Shown here piece by piece: positions 54,853 to 61,777 of a stretch of 64,000 nucleotides of DNA; position 1 is the stretch's first letter, and each line of letters begins with the position of its first letter. The position numbers and the translations under genes were made by a program. The stretch spans positions 1,302,001 through 1,366,000 of the forward strand of contig CAVZHQ010000007.1 of assembly GCA_963775125.1 (NCBI GenBank). The letters run 5' to 3'. Below the pieces are notes generated by a model, which made no database searches, was not told the origin of the DNA, and worked only from the letters and a program-made list of their open reading frames with translations. The DNA comes from JAHECQ01 sp963775125 (GTDB taxonomy: Bacteria; Actinomycetota; Acidimicrobiia; Acidimicrobiales; SZUA-35).

Positions 54853-55462
54853 CTACTTCATGGGCCGACGGGTAGCGACGGTCCCTCCCATCGCTCGCCA
54901 CACCAGCGTCGCGGTGCGCTTGGCCCACGTCCGCGGGATCGGTTGGCCCGTGAGCAAGAACGCGTACAAGGTTCCGGTGCACGCCGCGACCGCGTAGTCA
55001 GCATCCGCGTCGGCGTCCAGCAGACCTTGGGCGACCCCGCGCTGCAGGATGTGGCGGAGCCTCTTGCGGCGGGGAAGGACAAGGCGCTCACGAAACAAGG
55101 CCCGGAGTTCCGGGTCGGTCGTCGTCCTGCATCATCGATCCAATCAGACTGACGCCGTTCGGCCGGGTCACGCCTCGCTGGAACGCCGCAAGCTCGGCGA
55201 CGAGGTCAGCGAACGGGTCGTCGGTGTCGGGCTCCGCGGCCGACTGAGCGAAGCTGGCAATTGCCGCGGTGGCAAGGTTGGCCTTGGTGGGCCAACGACG
55301 ATAGAGCGCCTGGCGGGTAGTGCCGGCCTCGGACGCCACCGCCGCTACGGACATGCCCTCGTAGCCAAAGCGCGCCAAATGATCCTGAGCTACGGCGATC
55401 ACCGCGACGTCGATGTCCACATCGCGCGGGCGTCCGGCACTCGACTTGGGCTCGGGGATCAC
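54853..55462 (-). pseudogene. TetR/AcrR family regulator, frameshifted
   Basis: About 200 residues. The helix-turn-helix part (DHLARFGYEGMSVAAVASEA, then GTTRQALYRRWPTKANL) runs from GTG 55462 to ~55121. After a one-base break in a GAC/GTC-rich stretch the second frame gives DPELRALFRERLVLPRRK and the helical C-terminus to 54853. Deleting one base joins them smoothly (MMQDD to TDPELRALF). It lies 31 bp downstream of the F420/NADP-type oxidoreductase gene and may regulate that operon. Confidence 0.8.
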
Positions 55463-55493
55463 GCCCGGGTTTCCACCACGCTGAACCGTGGGG

Positions 55494-56126
55494 TCATATG
55501 CCCGACAGGTGGAAGGCGTGCGAACGGCTCCCGGAACGAAGGGCGTGCTCGATCCAAACCATCGCAAGCGGTTCGGTGAGCCGCGCGGCTCGGAGGTCGC
55601 CGCAGTCGTGCACCGACCATCCCACCGACGCCGCTAGCTCGGCGACGACACGCTTCGCCTCAGAATCGTCGGCGGCGAGGAACATCGTCGGCGACCCACC
55701 TTCGACGTGCGGATGGATCATCATTTCCCAGCCGACGGTGTTGAATCCCTTGACGACACGTGCGTTCGGTGCCCAGCGTTGCACTTGCTCGCCACCGGAG
55801 TCGGCGAAGCCAACTGCGAGTTCCAGCTTGTCGGTGAACTGGAGTGGGTTCGTGACGTCCAGAAGAACGGCCCCATCCAGAGCTGTCTCGACCGAGGCCA
55901 GTGACGTCTCTGCCCCGGTCCATGTCGTGGCGAGAACCACGACCTCCGGGCTCCCGGCATTCGCAGCCGTCACCAGTCTGACGTCGGCGTCGTTGGCCCA
56001 CTCGACCAACTCTGAGCGACCGGGATCTCTGGAACACAGCGCCACTCGATTACCTTCAGACCGGAACCCCGCAGCCAGAGCTCGACCAACGTTGCCCGAC
56101 CCCAGCACCAACATGTTACGTTCCAT
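55494..56126 (-). CDS. NADPH-dependent F420 reductase-like oxidoreductase
   Basis: A 210-residue Rossmann protein: MLVLGSGNVGRALAAGFRSEG (partly), VVVLATTW, LLDVTNPLQ and ARVVKGFNTVGWEMM. These match the F420H2:NADP oxidoreductase/NADPH-dependent F420 reductase family, which exchanges hydride between F420 and NADP. It lacks a second domain, as usual for this size. The start has no Shine-Dalgarno but a TACAAT-like -10 element about 7 bp before the ATG (minus strand), compatible with a leaderless transcript. Confidence 0.83.
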   Translation of the reverse strand: MERNMLVLGSGNVGRALAAGFRSEGNRVALCSRDPGRSELVEWANDADVRLVTAANAGSPEVVVLATTWTGAETSLASVETALDGAVLLDVTNPLQFTDKLELAVGFADSGGEQVQRWAPNARVVKGFNTVGWEMMIHPHVEGGSPTMFLAADDSEAKRVVAELAASVGWSVHDCGDLRAARLTEPLAMVWIEHALRSGSRSHAFHLSGI

Positions 56127-56170
56127 GTCTGTATTGTATTGAAACCTAATGCTGAAGGGAACCGGATCTT

Positions 56171-56593
56171 TCAGGTGGCCATCACCCAGGCCAACACCAG
56201 CCCGCGGGACGACCACGCAATGGTCCGAAGCCAGTTGGTGGTGATCAGCCGTTCGGCGGCTCGGTCGTCACTTCCTTCGGCCAGGAGCGTGTGGAGCGGA
56301 ACCTGGACCAGGATCGTGGACCCCAAAGCAATACCGAGCAGTGCGGCTGCAACGAAGGCGCACGTCGCTGACATCGTGTCCGGCCGATCGACGAGGAGCA
56401 CCAAGGTCGTTACACCCTCGGACGCCATGAGCGGCCCGACTACTCGGCTGATCCGGCGCTGGTGCTCAACCGCCGCGGCTCGAGGTGCCATTGCGGAATA
56501 GGAGGCGAGCATCGGATAGTGCACCAGCTGAATGGTCCAGATCAGCCCGACCATGGCCCACGTGGCTGCCGCACTGATGATGAGCGTCGTCAT
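56171..56593 (-). CDS. small four-helix membrane protein
   Basis: A 140-residue membrane protein with four hydrophobic helices, an IQLVHYPMLASYS segment and a conserved-looking EHQRRISRVVGPLMASEG between helices 1 and 2. The pattern recalls DUF1772-like proteins, but I cannot fix the family. The ATG overlaps the stop of the DUF2071 gene (ATGA), so they are co-translated. Confidence 0.7.
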   Translation of the reverse strand: MTTLIISAAATWAMVGLIWTIQLVHYPMLASYSAMAPRAAAVEHQRRISRVVGPLMASEGVTTLVLLVDRPDTMSATCAFVAAALLGIALGSTILVQVPLHTLLAEGSDDRAAERLITTNWLRTIAWSSRGLVLAWVMAT

Positions 56594-57414
56594 CTCGAAC
56601 GGGCACCCTGGCGAGGAGTCCCGCCGGTGGACGGGAACCTCTTGCCGGGGATGTTCTCGAACCAACCGACCTGAACGTCGACTCCAGGTGAGTAGCTTGC
56701 CCGGGGTGCGCCCACAGGGCTCGGGAGCCCCGCGGCCTCGATGACGTTCTGATCAATCCGTACGTCTTCCACCCGATTGAGCGGCCACCGCGGATGGTGG
56801 ACCTGGCCGTACAGAAGTTGGTCTCGCCGCCTGGTGACCAACGCCCATCTCGCGGTCAAGAAATGATCGAGGTCGGTAACGTCTTCGTCAGGAATCGTCT
56901 CTCCGACGCTGAAGCTGATGTCCGCCGACGGTCGAGGCCCTCGAGGCCAGCGGCGTGTCATTTCGTATCGATGGCGACTGCCGTCCTGGACATGCGACGC
57001 TCGAGCCCAGCAGTAGGGCAGCGCGAAGACCGACCGGGCGACCACGACGATTGCGGTGCGGGGAACGTCCAGCGAGAAGAACCACACCGCTCGACGTCCC
57101 GATTCGTCGATGACGTAGGTCCGAACGTTGATCTCGATGAAGCTTCCCATCCAAGGCACGGCCGGCGAGGACCCAAGCTGGACGTTCCGCATCTCGAAGG
57201 GGATCAGCCCGACCCACGCGGAGCCGTCGAAGACATCGACGGTGAGTCCGCTGGGCAGCAAACGCTGAACCACCGTCGGTTCGTATGGCCAGTGGAAGTA
57301 GGCGAGTTCGTCCCAACGCTGACGGAGCGCTGGGCGCCGGTTCCAGGCCGGGGGCTCAGCGGTGACCGGCTCGGTCGTTGAAGCCAGTATCGACGACGTC
57401 GGTTCGGTGGTCAT
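56590..57414 (-). CDS. DUF2071 family protein
   Basis: About 274 residues: RQRWDELAYFHWPYEPTVVQRLLPSGL (partly), FDGSAWVGLIPFEM, SFIEINVRTYV and a C-terminal tail, as in the DUF2071 (YqjF-like) family of soluble beta-rich proteins of unknown role. The overlap with the following membrane-protein gene and the short gap to the upstream small membrane protein suggest a five-gene minus-strand unit (57814 to 54853). Confidence 0.87.
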   Translation of the reverse strand: MTTEPTSSILASTTEPVTAEPPAWNRRPALRQRWDELAYFHWPYEPTVVQRLLPSGLTVDVFDGSAWVGLIPFEMRNVQLGSSPAVPWMGSFIEINVRTYVIDESGRRAVWFFSLDVPRTAIVVVARSVFALPYCWARASHVQDGSRHRYEMTRRWPRGPRPSADISFSVGETIPDEDVTDLDHFLTARWALVTRRRDQLLYGQVHHPRWPLNRVEDVRIDQNVIEAAGLPSPVGAPRASYSPGVDVQVGWFENIPGKRFPSTGGTPRQGARSR

Positions 57415-57451
57415 GGTTTCTCCGTCGTGGCGGTCGAAACAGCTCACCGAG

Positions 57452-57814
57452 CTATTCGTCGAGCATCCTCGAACGGCGAGCAAGGTCTTGTTCGATGTCG
57501 ATGCGGCGGGACAGCGTGATGCTTCCGGCCATGACGCTCCCCCAGACGGTCAGCGCGAACACGACCACGCCGACAACCAGGACCACCGTCTCGGTCATGA
57601 CCGCACCTGATCGCTGACCGCACGGCTCGGGCAGGTCGGTCGAGCCGATGATCAACGTTCCCAACGAGTGGATGGACGGGACCCACAGCCCGACAAAGAT
57701 TCCGGCAGTCGTGTTGTCGTCGATGAAGTAGAGCCAGACCGAGAAGAGGAAGGAAAGGAACCCAGCGACGATGAACGGAAGTTTCAGTCGCAGGGTGGTG
57801 GGAAGTGCGGACAC
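57452..57814 (-). CDS. small membrane protein
   Basis: About 120 residues with three hydrophobic segments (LPFIVAGFLSFLFSVWLYF, FVGLWVPSIHSLGTLII, VVLVVGVVVFALTVWG) and a basic/acidic tail (IDIEQDLARRSRMLDE). An in-frame ATG before the third segment could start a separate short gene. The GTG start is tentative. No family recognised. It is divergent from the heliorhodopsin gene with a 151-bp gap. Confidence 0.6.
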   Translation of the reverse strand: MSALPTTLRLKLPFIVAGFLSFLFSVWLYFIDDNTTAGIFVGLWVPSIHSLGTLIIGSTDLPEPCGQRSGAVMTETVVLVVGVVVFALTVWGSVMAGSITLSRRIDIEQDLARRSRMLDE

Positions 57815-57965
57815 GGCATGCCTCCAGGTGGGTGAGCGGATCTCATCCCTGGTACGAGGGGACCGAGCTCCGTGGATGCAAGATGGCGAACGCTTCCTGG
57901 CGACACGAGTTGCCGCGGCGATGCCGCCCACCAGAGTCGACCGGCCGGGTTTACGATCGGCGCTC

Positions 57966-58730
57966 ATGACACCAACTGACCGATTCGCTGACCTTCGCCG
58001 CTGGAACATCGGGGTCGGCGTGATGCATCTGGCGCAAGCCGCGGTGATCGTGGCGCTGAGCAACGATTTTGCGATCCCGGTCCAGACCAGGATTCAGAAT
58101 GGCCCACCGGGATCGCCCCTCACGATCGACAAGGTCTTCTTCGACGTGCGATTCGGCATCGTCATTGCGCTGTTTCTCTTGCTGGCTTCTGTCGATCACC
58201 TTCTGATGGCGGCACCTCGCGTGTCCAACTGGTACCAGACCAACCTCGAACGCGGCGTCAACCCGGCTCGTTGGATCGAATACTCGGTCAGCGCGTCCCT
58301 GATGATCGTGTTGATCGCCATGCTTCCCGGCGTCACCGACCTCTACGCGCTCCTTGCGCTGTTCGCCGTCAACGCCGCCATGATCCTCTTCGGATGGTTG
58401 ATGGAACTCAACAACCCGCCGGACCGGCAGCGGACCTCCTGGTGGCCGTTCGTCTTCGGTTGCATCGTGGGCATCGTGCCCTGGATCGCCATCACGATCG
58501 CGTTGCTCAGTTCGCAGTCCGAAGGTGACGGAGTTCCCGGGTTCGTCTACGGGATCTTCGTGTCCTTGCTCGTGCTGTTCAACTGCTTTGCCTTGAACCA
58601 GTGGCTGCAGTACCGGCGCCGGGGTCGCTTCGCCGACTACCTGTACGGCGAGAAGGTGTATCTCGTGCTCAGCCTCGTCGCCAAGAGCGCCCTCGCCTGG
58701 CAGGTGTTCGCCGGAACGCTCGCCGACTGA
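57966..58730 (+). CDS. heliorhodopsin
   Basis: A 254-residue, seven-helix protein matching heliorhodopsin over its length: RRWNIGVGVMHLAQA in helix A, ARWIEYSVSASLM in helix C (Glu is the expected Schiff-base counterion), MELNN, and in helix G GEKVYLVLSLVAKSALAWQVF (partly) with the retinal-binding Lys in LVAKSALAW. Heliorhodopsins bind retinal with the N-terminus inside, have a slow photocycle and no demonstrated general ion pumping, so a light-sensing or enzyme-regulating role is usual. No retinal-synthesis gene is in the window. A repeat element follows the stop. Confidence 0.93.
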   Translation: MTPTDRFADLRRWNIGVGVMHLAQAAVIVALSNDFAIPVQTRIQNGPPGSPLTIDKVFFDVRFGIVIALFLLLASVDHLLMAAPRVSNWYQTNLERGVNPARWIEYSVSASLMIVLIAMLPGVTDLYALLALFAVNAAMILFGWLMELNNPPDRQRTSWWPFVFGCIVGIVPWIAITIALLSSQSEGDGVPGFVYGIFVSLLVLFNCFALNQWLQYRRRGRFADYLYGEKVYLVLSLVAKSALAWQVFAGTLAD

Positions 58731-58746
58731 TCGGCTTCGCGGGCCC

Positions 58747-58854
58747 GAACTGCAAGCTCACCGCCCCCCAAGCCCCGTTCTGCAAGCCCGCCGGCCCCTG
58801 GGCGTGGGTGAGGGGCTTGCAGAACGGAGGGGAGGTGGGTGGGGCTTGCAGTTC
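58747..58854. repeat. nested inverted-repeat element, copy 3 (best preserved)
   Basis: The outer pair GAACTGCAAGC (58747-58757) / GCTTGCAGTTC (58844-58854) and inner pair GTTCTGCAAGCCC (58777-58789) / GGGCTTGCAGAAC (58813-58825, with one mismatch in the last pairs) are nested. It fills the gap between the convergent heliorhodopsin and alcohol dehydrogenase genes. Confidence 0.82.
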
Positions 58855-58863
58855 AGCTGGGCG

Positions 58864-59895
58864 TTAGTGGGCGAGGTCGGTGATGACGGCTCGGCCGAGG
58901 TAGGCGCCGACCTCGAGTTCGTCGAGAATTTCGGGCAGCTCCGAGAGCGCGCCGGTGCGCGAGACGTGCGTCTTCACGTGTCCGTCAGCGGCCATTTGTA
59001 CGAGCTCTCGCATGTCCTGGACCGTCCCGACGGCCGAGAACATGATGAGGGGGTCCTTTCCGAACAGGGCCCAGGGGCTGAGCTCGAGGCCGCCCTCGTT
59101 GTCTGCAGGGATACCGATGGCCACGAACATGCCGCCCCGTCGCAGGAGGTCCATGCCCAGCCGGAAACCGGCCAACCTCGGCGAGAAGACCAAACTGGCA
59201 TGCACTCCACCGGGGAACGCCTCACGGGTGAGTTCCACTGCGTCCGCAGCGTCGACAGCGAGATCGACGCCGAGTGAACGTACGAACTCGACCCGCTCGG
59301 CGCCGACATCGACCCCGACGACCTTGTACCCCCAGTGCTTGGCGATCTGCACCGCATAGTGACCCAGGCCGCCGGCGGCACCGACGATCGCCACCGCGGA
59401 GCCGGGAACGAGGCTGTACTGGTTCAGCTTCTTGACCGCGCCATAGGCAGTCAGGCCACCACAGGCGAGCGGTACCTCGTGGTCGCCGATCGACTCGGGT
59501 AGCACCACGAGTGACTTGGCGTAGACCTTCATCTCCTCGGAGTACGTGCCCAGGATGCCCTTGGACTGGCGGCAAAGTCGGGGCTTACCTCCCAGACAAT
59601 GCTCGCACGCGCCGCACCAGTAGCCACCTCCGCTGCCGCCGAGTCCGAGGATGACGCGGTCACCCACGCTGACGTACCGATCGGCCTCGGGGCCCAGTGC
59701 CTCGACGATGCCGATGCCTTCATGTCCGAACGGGCCTGATCGAGGCACCCCCGTCCAGTCACCCTTCATCAGGTGGACGTCGGAGTGGCAGACGCCGGCG
59801 GCAGAGATCCGAACGAGCGCCTCCTCGTAGCCCGGCTCGGGAGTTGGTCGGTCCTGGATCGTCAGCTCGCCGTCTTGCAGCCTCGCGGTTCTCAT
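58864..59895 (-). CDS. zinc-type alcohol dehydrogenase (MDR superfamily)
   Basis: A 343-residue medium-chain dehydrogenase: catalytic-zinc residues in AAGVCHSDVHLMKGD and GHEGIGIVEALG, structural-zinc cysteines in WCGACEHCLGGKPRLC and the NAD motif VGAAGGLGHYAVQIAKHWG (partly). It oxidises alcohols or reduces aldehydes with NAD(P). It is the distal gene of a codirectional group with the SDR-formamidase pair upstream, 40 bp away. ATG 59895 or GTG 59901 can serve as start. Confidence 0.91.
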   Translation of the reverse strand: MRTARLQDGELTIQDRPTPEPGYEEALVRISAAGVCHSDVHLMKGDWTGVPRSGPFGHEGIGIVEALGPEADRYVSVGDRVILGLGGSGGGYWCGACEHCLGGKPRLCRQSKGILGTYSEEMKVYAKSLVVLPESIGDHEVPLACGGLTAYGAVKKLNQYSLVPGSAVAIVGAAGGLGHYAVQIAKHWGYKVVGVDVGAERVEFVRSLGVDLAVDAADAVELTREAFPGGVHASLVFSPRLAGFRLGMDLLRRGGMFVAIGIPADNEGGLELSPWALFGKDPLIMFSAVGTVQDMRELVQMAADGHVKTHVSRTGALSELPEILDELEVGAYLGRAVITDLAH

Positions 59896-59939
59896 GAACA
59901 CGCAGCATAGTGTCGGACGCGTTCGGAGCTGGAGCTGGA

Positions 59940-60701
59940 CTAGAGCTGGACGCCGCGGGTCAGTGCCCCGTCGACGAGGAGGTTGGTACCGGTGATGAAG
60001 CTGGCCCGGGGGCTCGACAAGAAGACCACGGCGTTCGCCATCTCCTGGGGCGTACCCATCCTTCCGGTTGGGTTGAGCGCCATCGCGCTGGCGAACAGGT
60101 CGGGATCACCTGTCTCGATCTGGTTCCACACGCCACCCGGGAAGTAGGTGTTGCCCGGGCTGACCGTGTTCGCCCGGATGCCCTTGCCCGCCAGCTGAAA
60201 GGCCAGGCCTTGGGTGTAATGGACCAGGGCCGCCTTGAACGCGCCGTAGGGACCGGCTGCGAAGTCAATCTCACGACCTGAGACGCTCGAGATCGTGACG
60301 ATGGACGCCGCGTCCGACCGCTCCAGGTGTTCCTTGGCCGCCTCGACCAATCGCACCGCTCCCAGGATGTCGACCTGATACGACTGGTACCAACTCTCCT
60401 CGTCGGATCCGATGGCCAGCGCGCTGACGTTGGCTACGACGGCGTCGAGACCGCCGAACTCTGCCGCGACGTCGGAAACCCACGCGCGGAGGGCTGGTCC
60501 GTCGCCGACGTCGAGCGCACGCCCGGTGGACCGCACCCCCGTCGCCACAAGCTCGGCGACCATCGCGTCAACGTCCTCACCATTGCGGGCGCAGATTGCC
60601 ACGTCGGCTCCCTCCTCGGCAAAGGTCTGCGCGATCGAGCGCCCGATGCCCTTGGTGGCGCCGGTCACGAGAACGCGCTTGCCGGTCAGACCGAGGTCCA
60701 T
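59940..60701 (-). CDS. short-chain dehydrogenase
   Basis: A 253-residue SDR: VTGATKGIGRSIAQTF, VVANVSALAIG in place of NNAG, TISSVSGREID and YGAFKAALVHY (active Tyr and Lys), ending GTNLLVDGALTRG. The Asn of the NNAG motif is changed to NVS-type sequence, as in some atypical SDRs. It starts one base after the formamidase stop, so the two are co-translated. Substrate unknown. Confidence 0.9.
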   Translation of the reverse strand: MDLGLTGKRVLVTGATKGIGRSIAQTFAEEGADVAICARNGEDVDAMVAELVATGVRSTGRALDVGDGPALRAWVSDVAAEFGGLDAVVANVSALAIGSDEESWYQSYQVDILGAVRLVEAAKEHLERSDAASIVTISSVSGREIDFAAGPYGAFKAALVHYTQGLAFQLAGKGIRANTVSPGNTYFPGGVWNQIETGDPDLFASAMALNPTGRMGTPQEMANAVVFLSSPRASFITGTNLLVDGALTRGVQL

Positions 60702-60702
60702 G

Positions 60703-61698
60703 TCACGCTCCTGTCTCGAGGTAGGTCTTGGTGATGCCGGCGCCCACGGTGTACTTGGGGTCGACGAAATTGCCGAGCCGGACCCGGCCGCATTGACTGA
60801 GCATCATGTAGGCGTCCCACTGGTCGAGGCCATAGTCGGCCACCATCCAGCGGATCAGGTCGCGGTAGGCGATACGGGTGGCGTCTTCCAACGGACGAGC
60901 TGAGCCGATGGCCATGATCATCTCCTCGGTCTCGAGGCGCGGCCAATCGATGGTCCAACCCTTGATCAAGTCGACCTGGATCGTGGTGACCGACCGGTAT
61001 TCGACGGCGGTGCCGCACACCTCTCCATCGCCTTGGCAGGCGTGGGCATCGCCGATGAACAGACGGGCACCGGGAGAGCGGACCGGCAGATAGGTGACGG
61101 AGCCGGGACCCATGTCGGGCAGGTCCATGTTTCCGCCGTGGTTGTCGGGCGTGAGCGAGTTGATCGAGTCGATCGTCGGCGACGTGGAAAGGGTGCCGAT
61201 ATGCGGGCGGTATGGGAGCGTAACCCGATCACTCCAGTAGACCGAATGCTCATCCAGCTTCACGACGCGGACCAACTCGGGCAGCGGGTCGTTCAGGGTG
61301 GCCGTGAGTACCGTCCCGGTCAGGGCCCCGAACTCAGGGATCATGGCGCACGCTCCTTGCGGCTGGTCGCCCCAGGGAGCCATGGTTTCGATGTAGACCG
61401 CGATCGTGTCGCCGATCTCGGCGCCCTCGATCATGATGGGGCCGTTCTGCGGGTTGACGTACGGCATGGTCAATCGCTGCGAGGGCAGATCCGCTTCGGT
61501 CTGCACGGCCCCGCCGAACGCGTCCATGGTGTCGACGACCACCCGGTCCCCCGGGACGACGTGCAGGACGGGTTGCGAGTAGGGCCCGATGGTGAAGTGG
61601 AAGTCGCCTTGCATCGCCTCGTCGAGGTGATGGGTAGCGCCCGCACGCCCGCCGGCCACACCCCGCTGAGCCATGATGGAACTTGGAAGCCAATCCAT
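60703..61698 (-). CDS. acetamidase/formamidase family amidase
   Basis: A 331-residue beta-rich amidase: VVPGDRVVVDTMDAFGG, GAEIGDTIAVYIETM, PHIGTLS, GGNMDLPDMGPGS and IGDAHACQGDGEVCGTAVEY (partly), with the final MMLSQCGRVRLGNFVDP. The family hydrolyses formamide, acetamide and small amides to ammonia and acid. It might supply nitrogen from amides; a link to the DMF-amidase-like protein, whose product would be formate and dimethylamine, is only suggestive. The start could also be an internal ATG at residue 9. Confidence 0.9.
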   Translation of the reverse strand: MDWLPSSIMAQRGVAGGRAGATHHLDEAMQGDFHFTIGPYSQPVLHVVPGDRVVVDTMDAFGGAVQTEADLPSQRLTMPYVNPQNGPIMIEGAEIGDTIAVYIETMAPWGDQPQGACAMIPEFGALTGTVLTATLNDPLPELVRVVKLDEHSVYWSDRVTLPYRPHIGTLSTSPTIDSINSLTPDNHGGNMDLPDMGPGSVTYLPVRSPGARLFIGDAHACQGDGEVCGTAVEYRSVTTIQVDLIKGWTIDWPRLETEEMIMAIGSARPLEDATRIAYRDLIRWMVADYGLDQWDAYMMLSQCGRVRLGNFVDPKYTVGAGITKTYLETGA

Positions 61699-61777
61699 CG
61701 CAAGACCCTACTGGACCCGGCCCAGACCGCAAGGAAACGAGATCAAGGGAGGGAGGATACGCACCGACAACCCAAGG

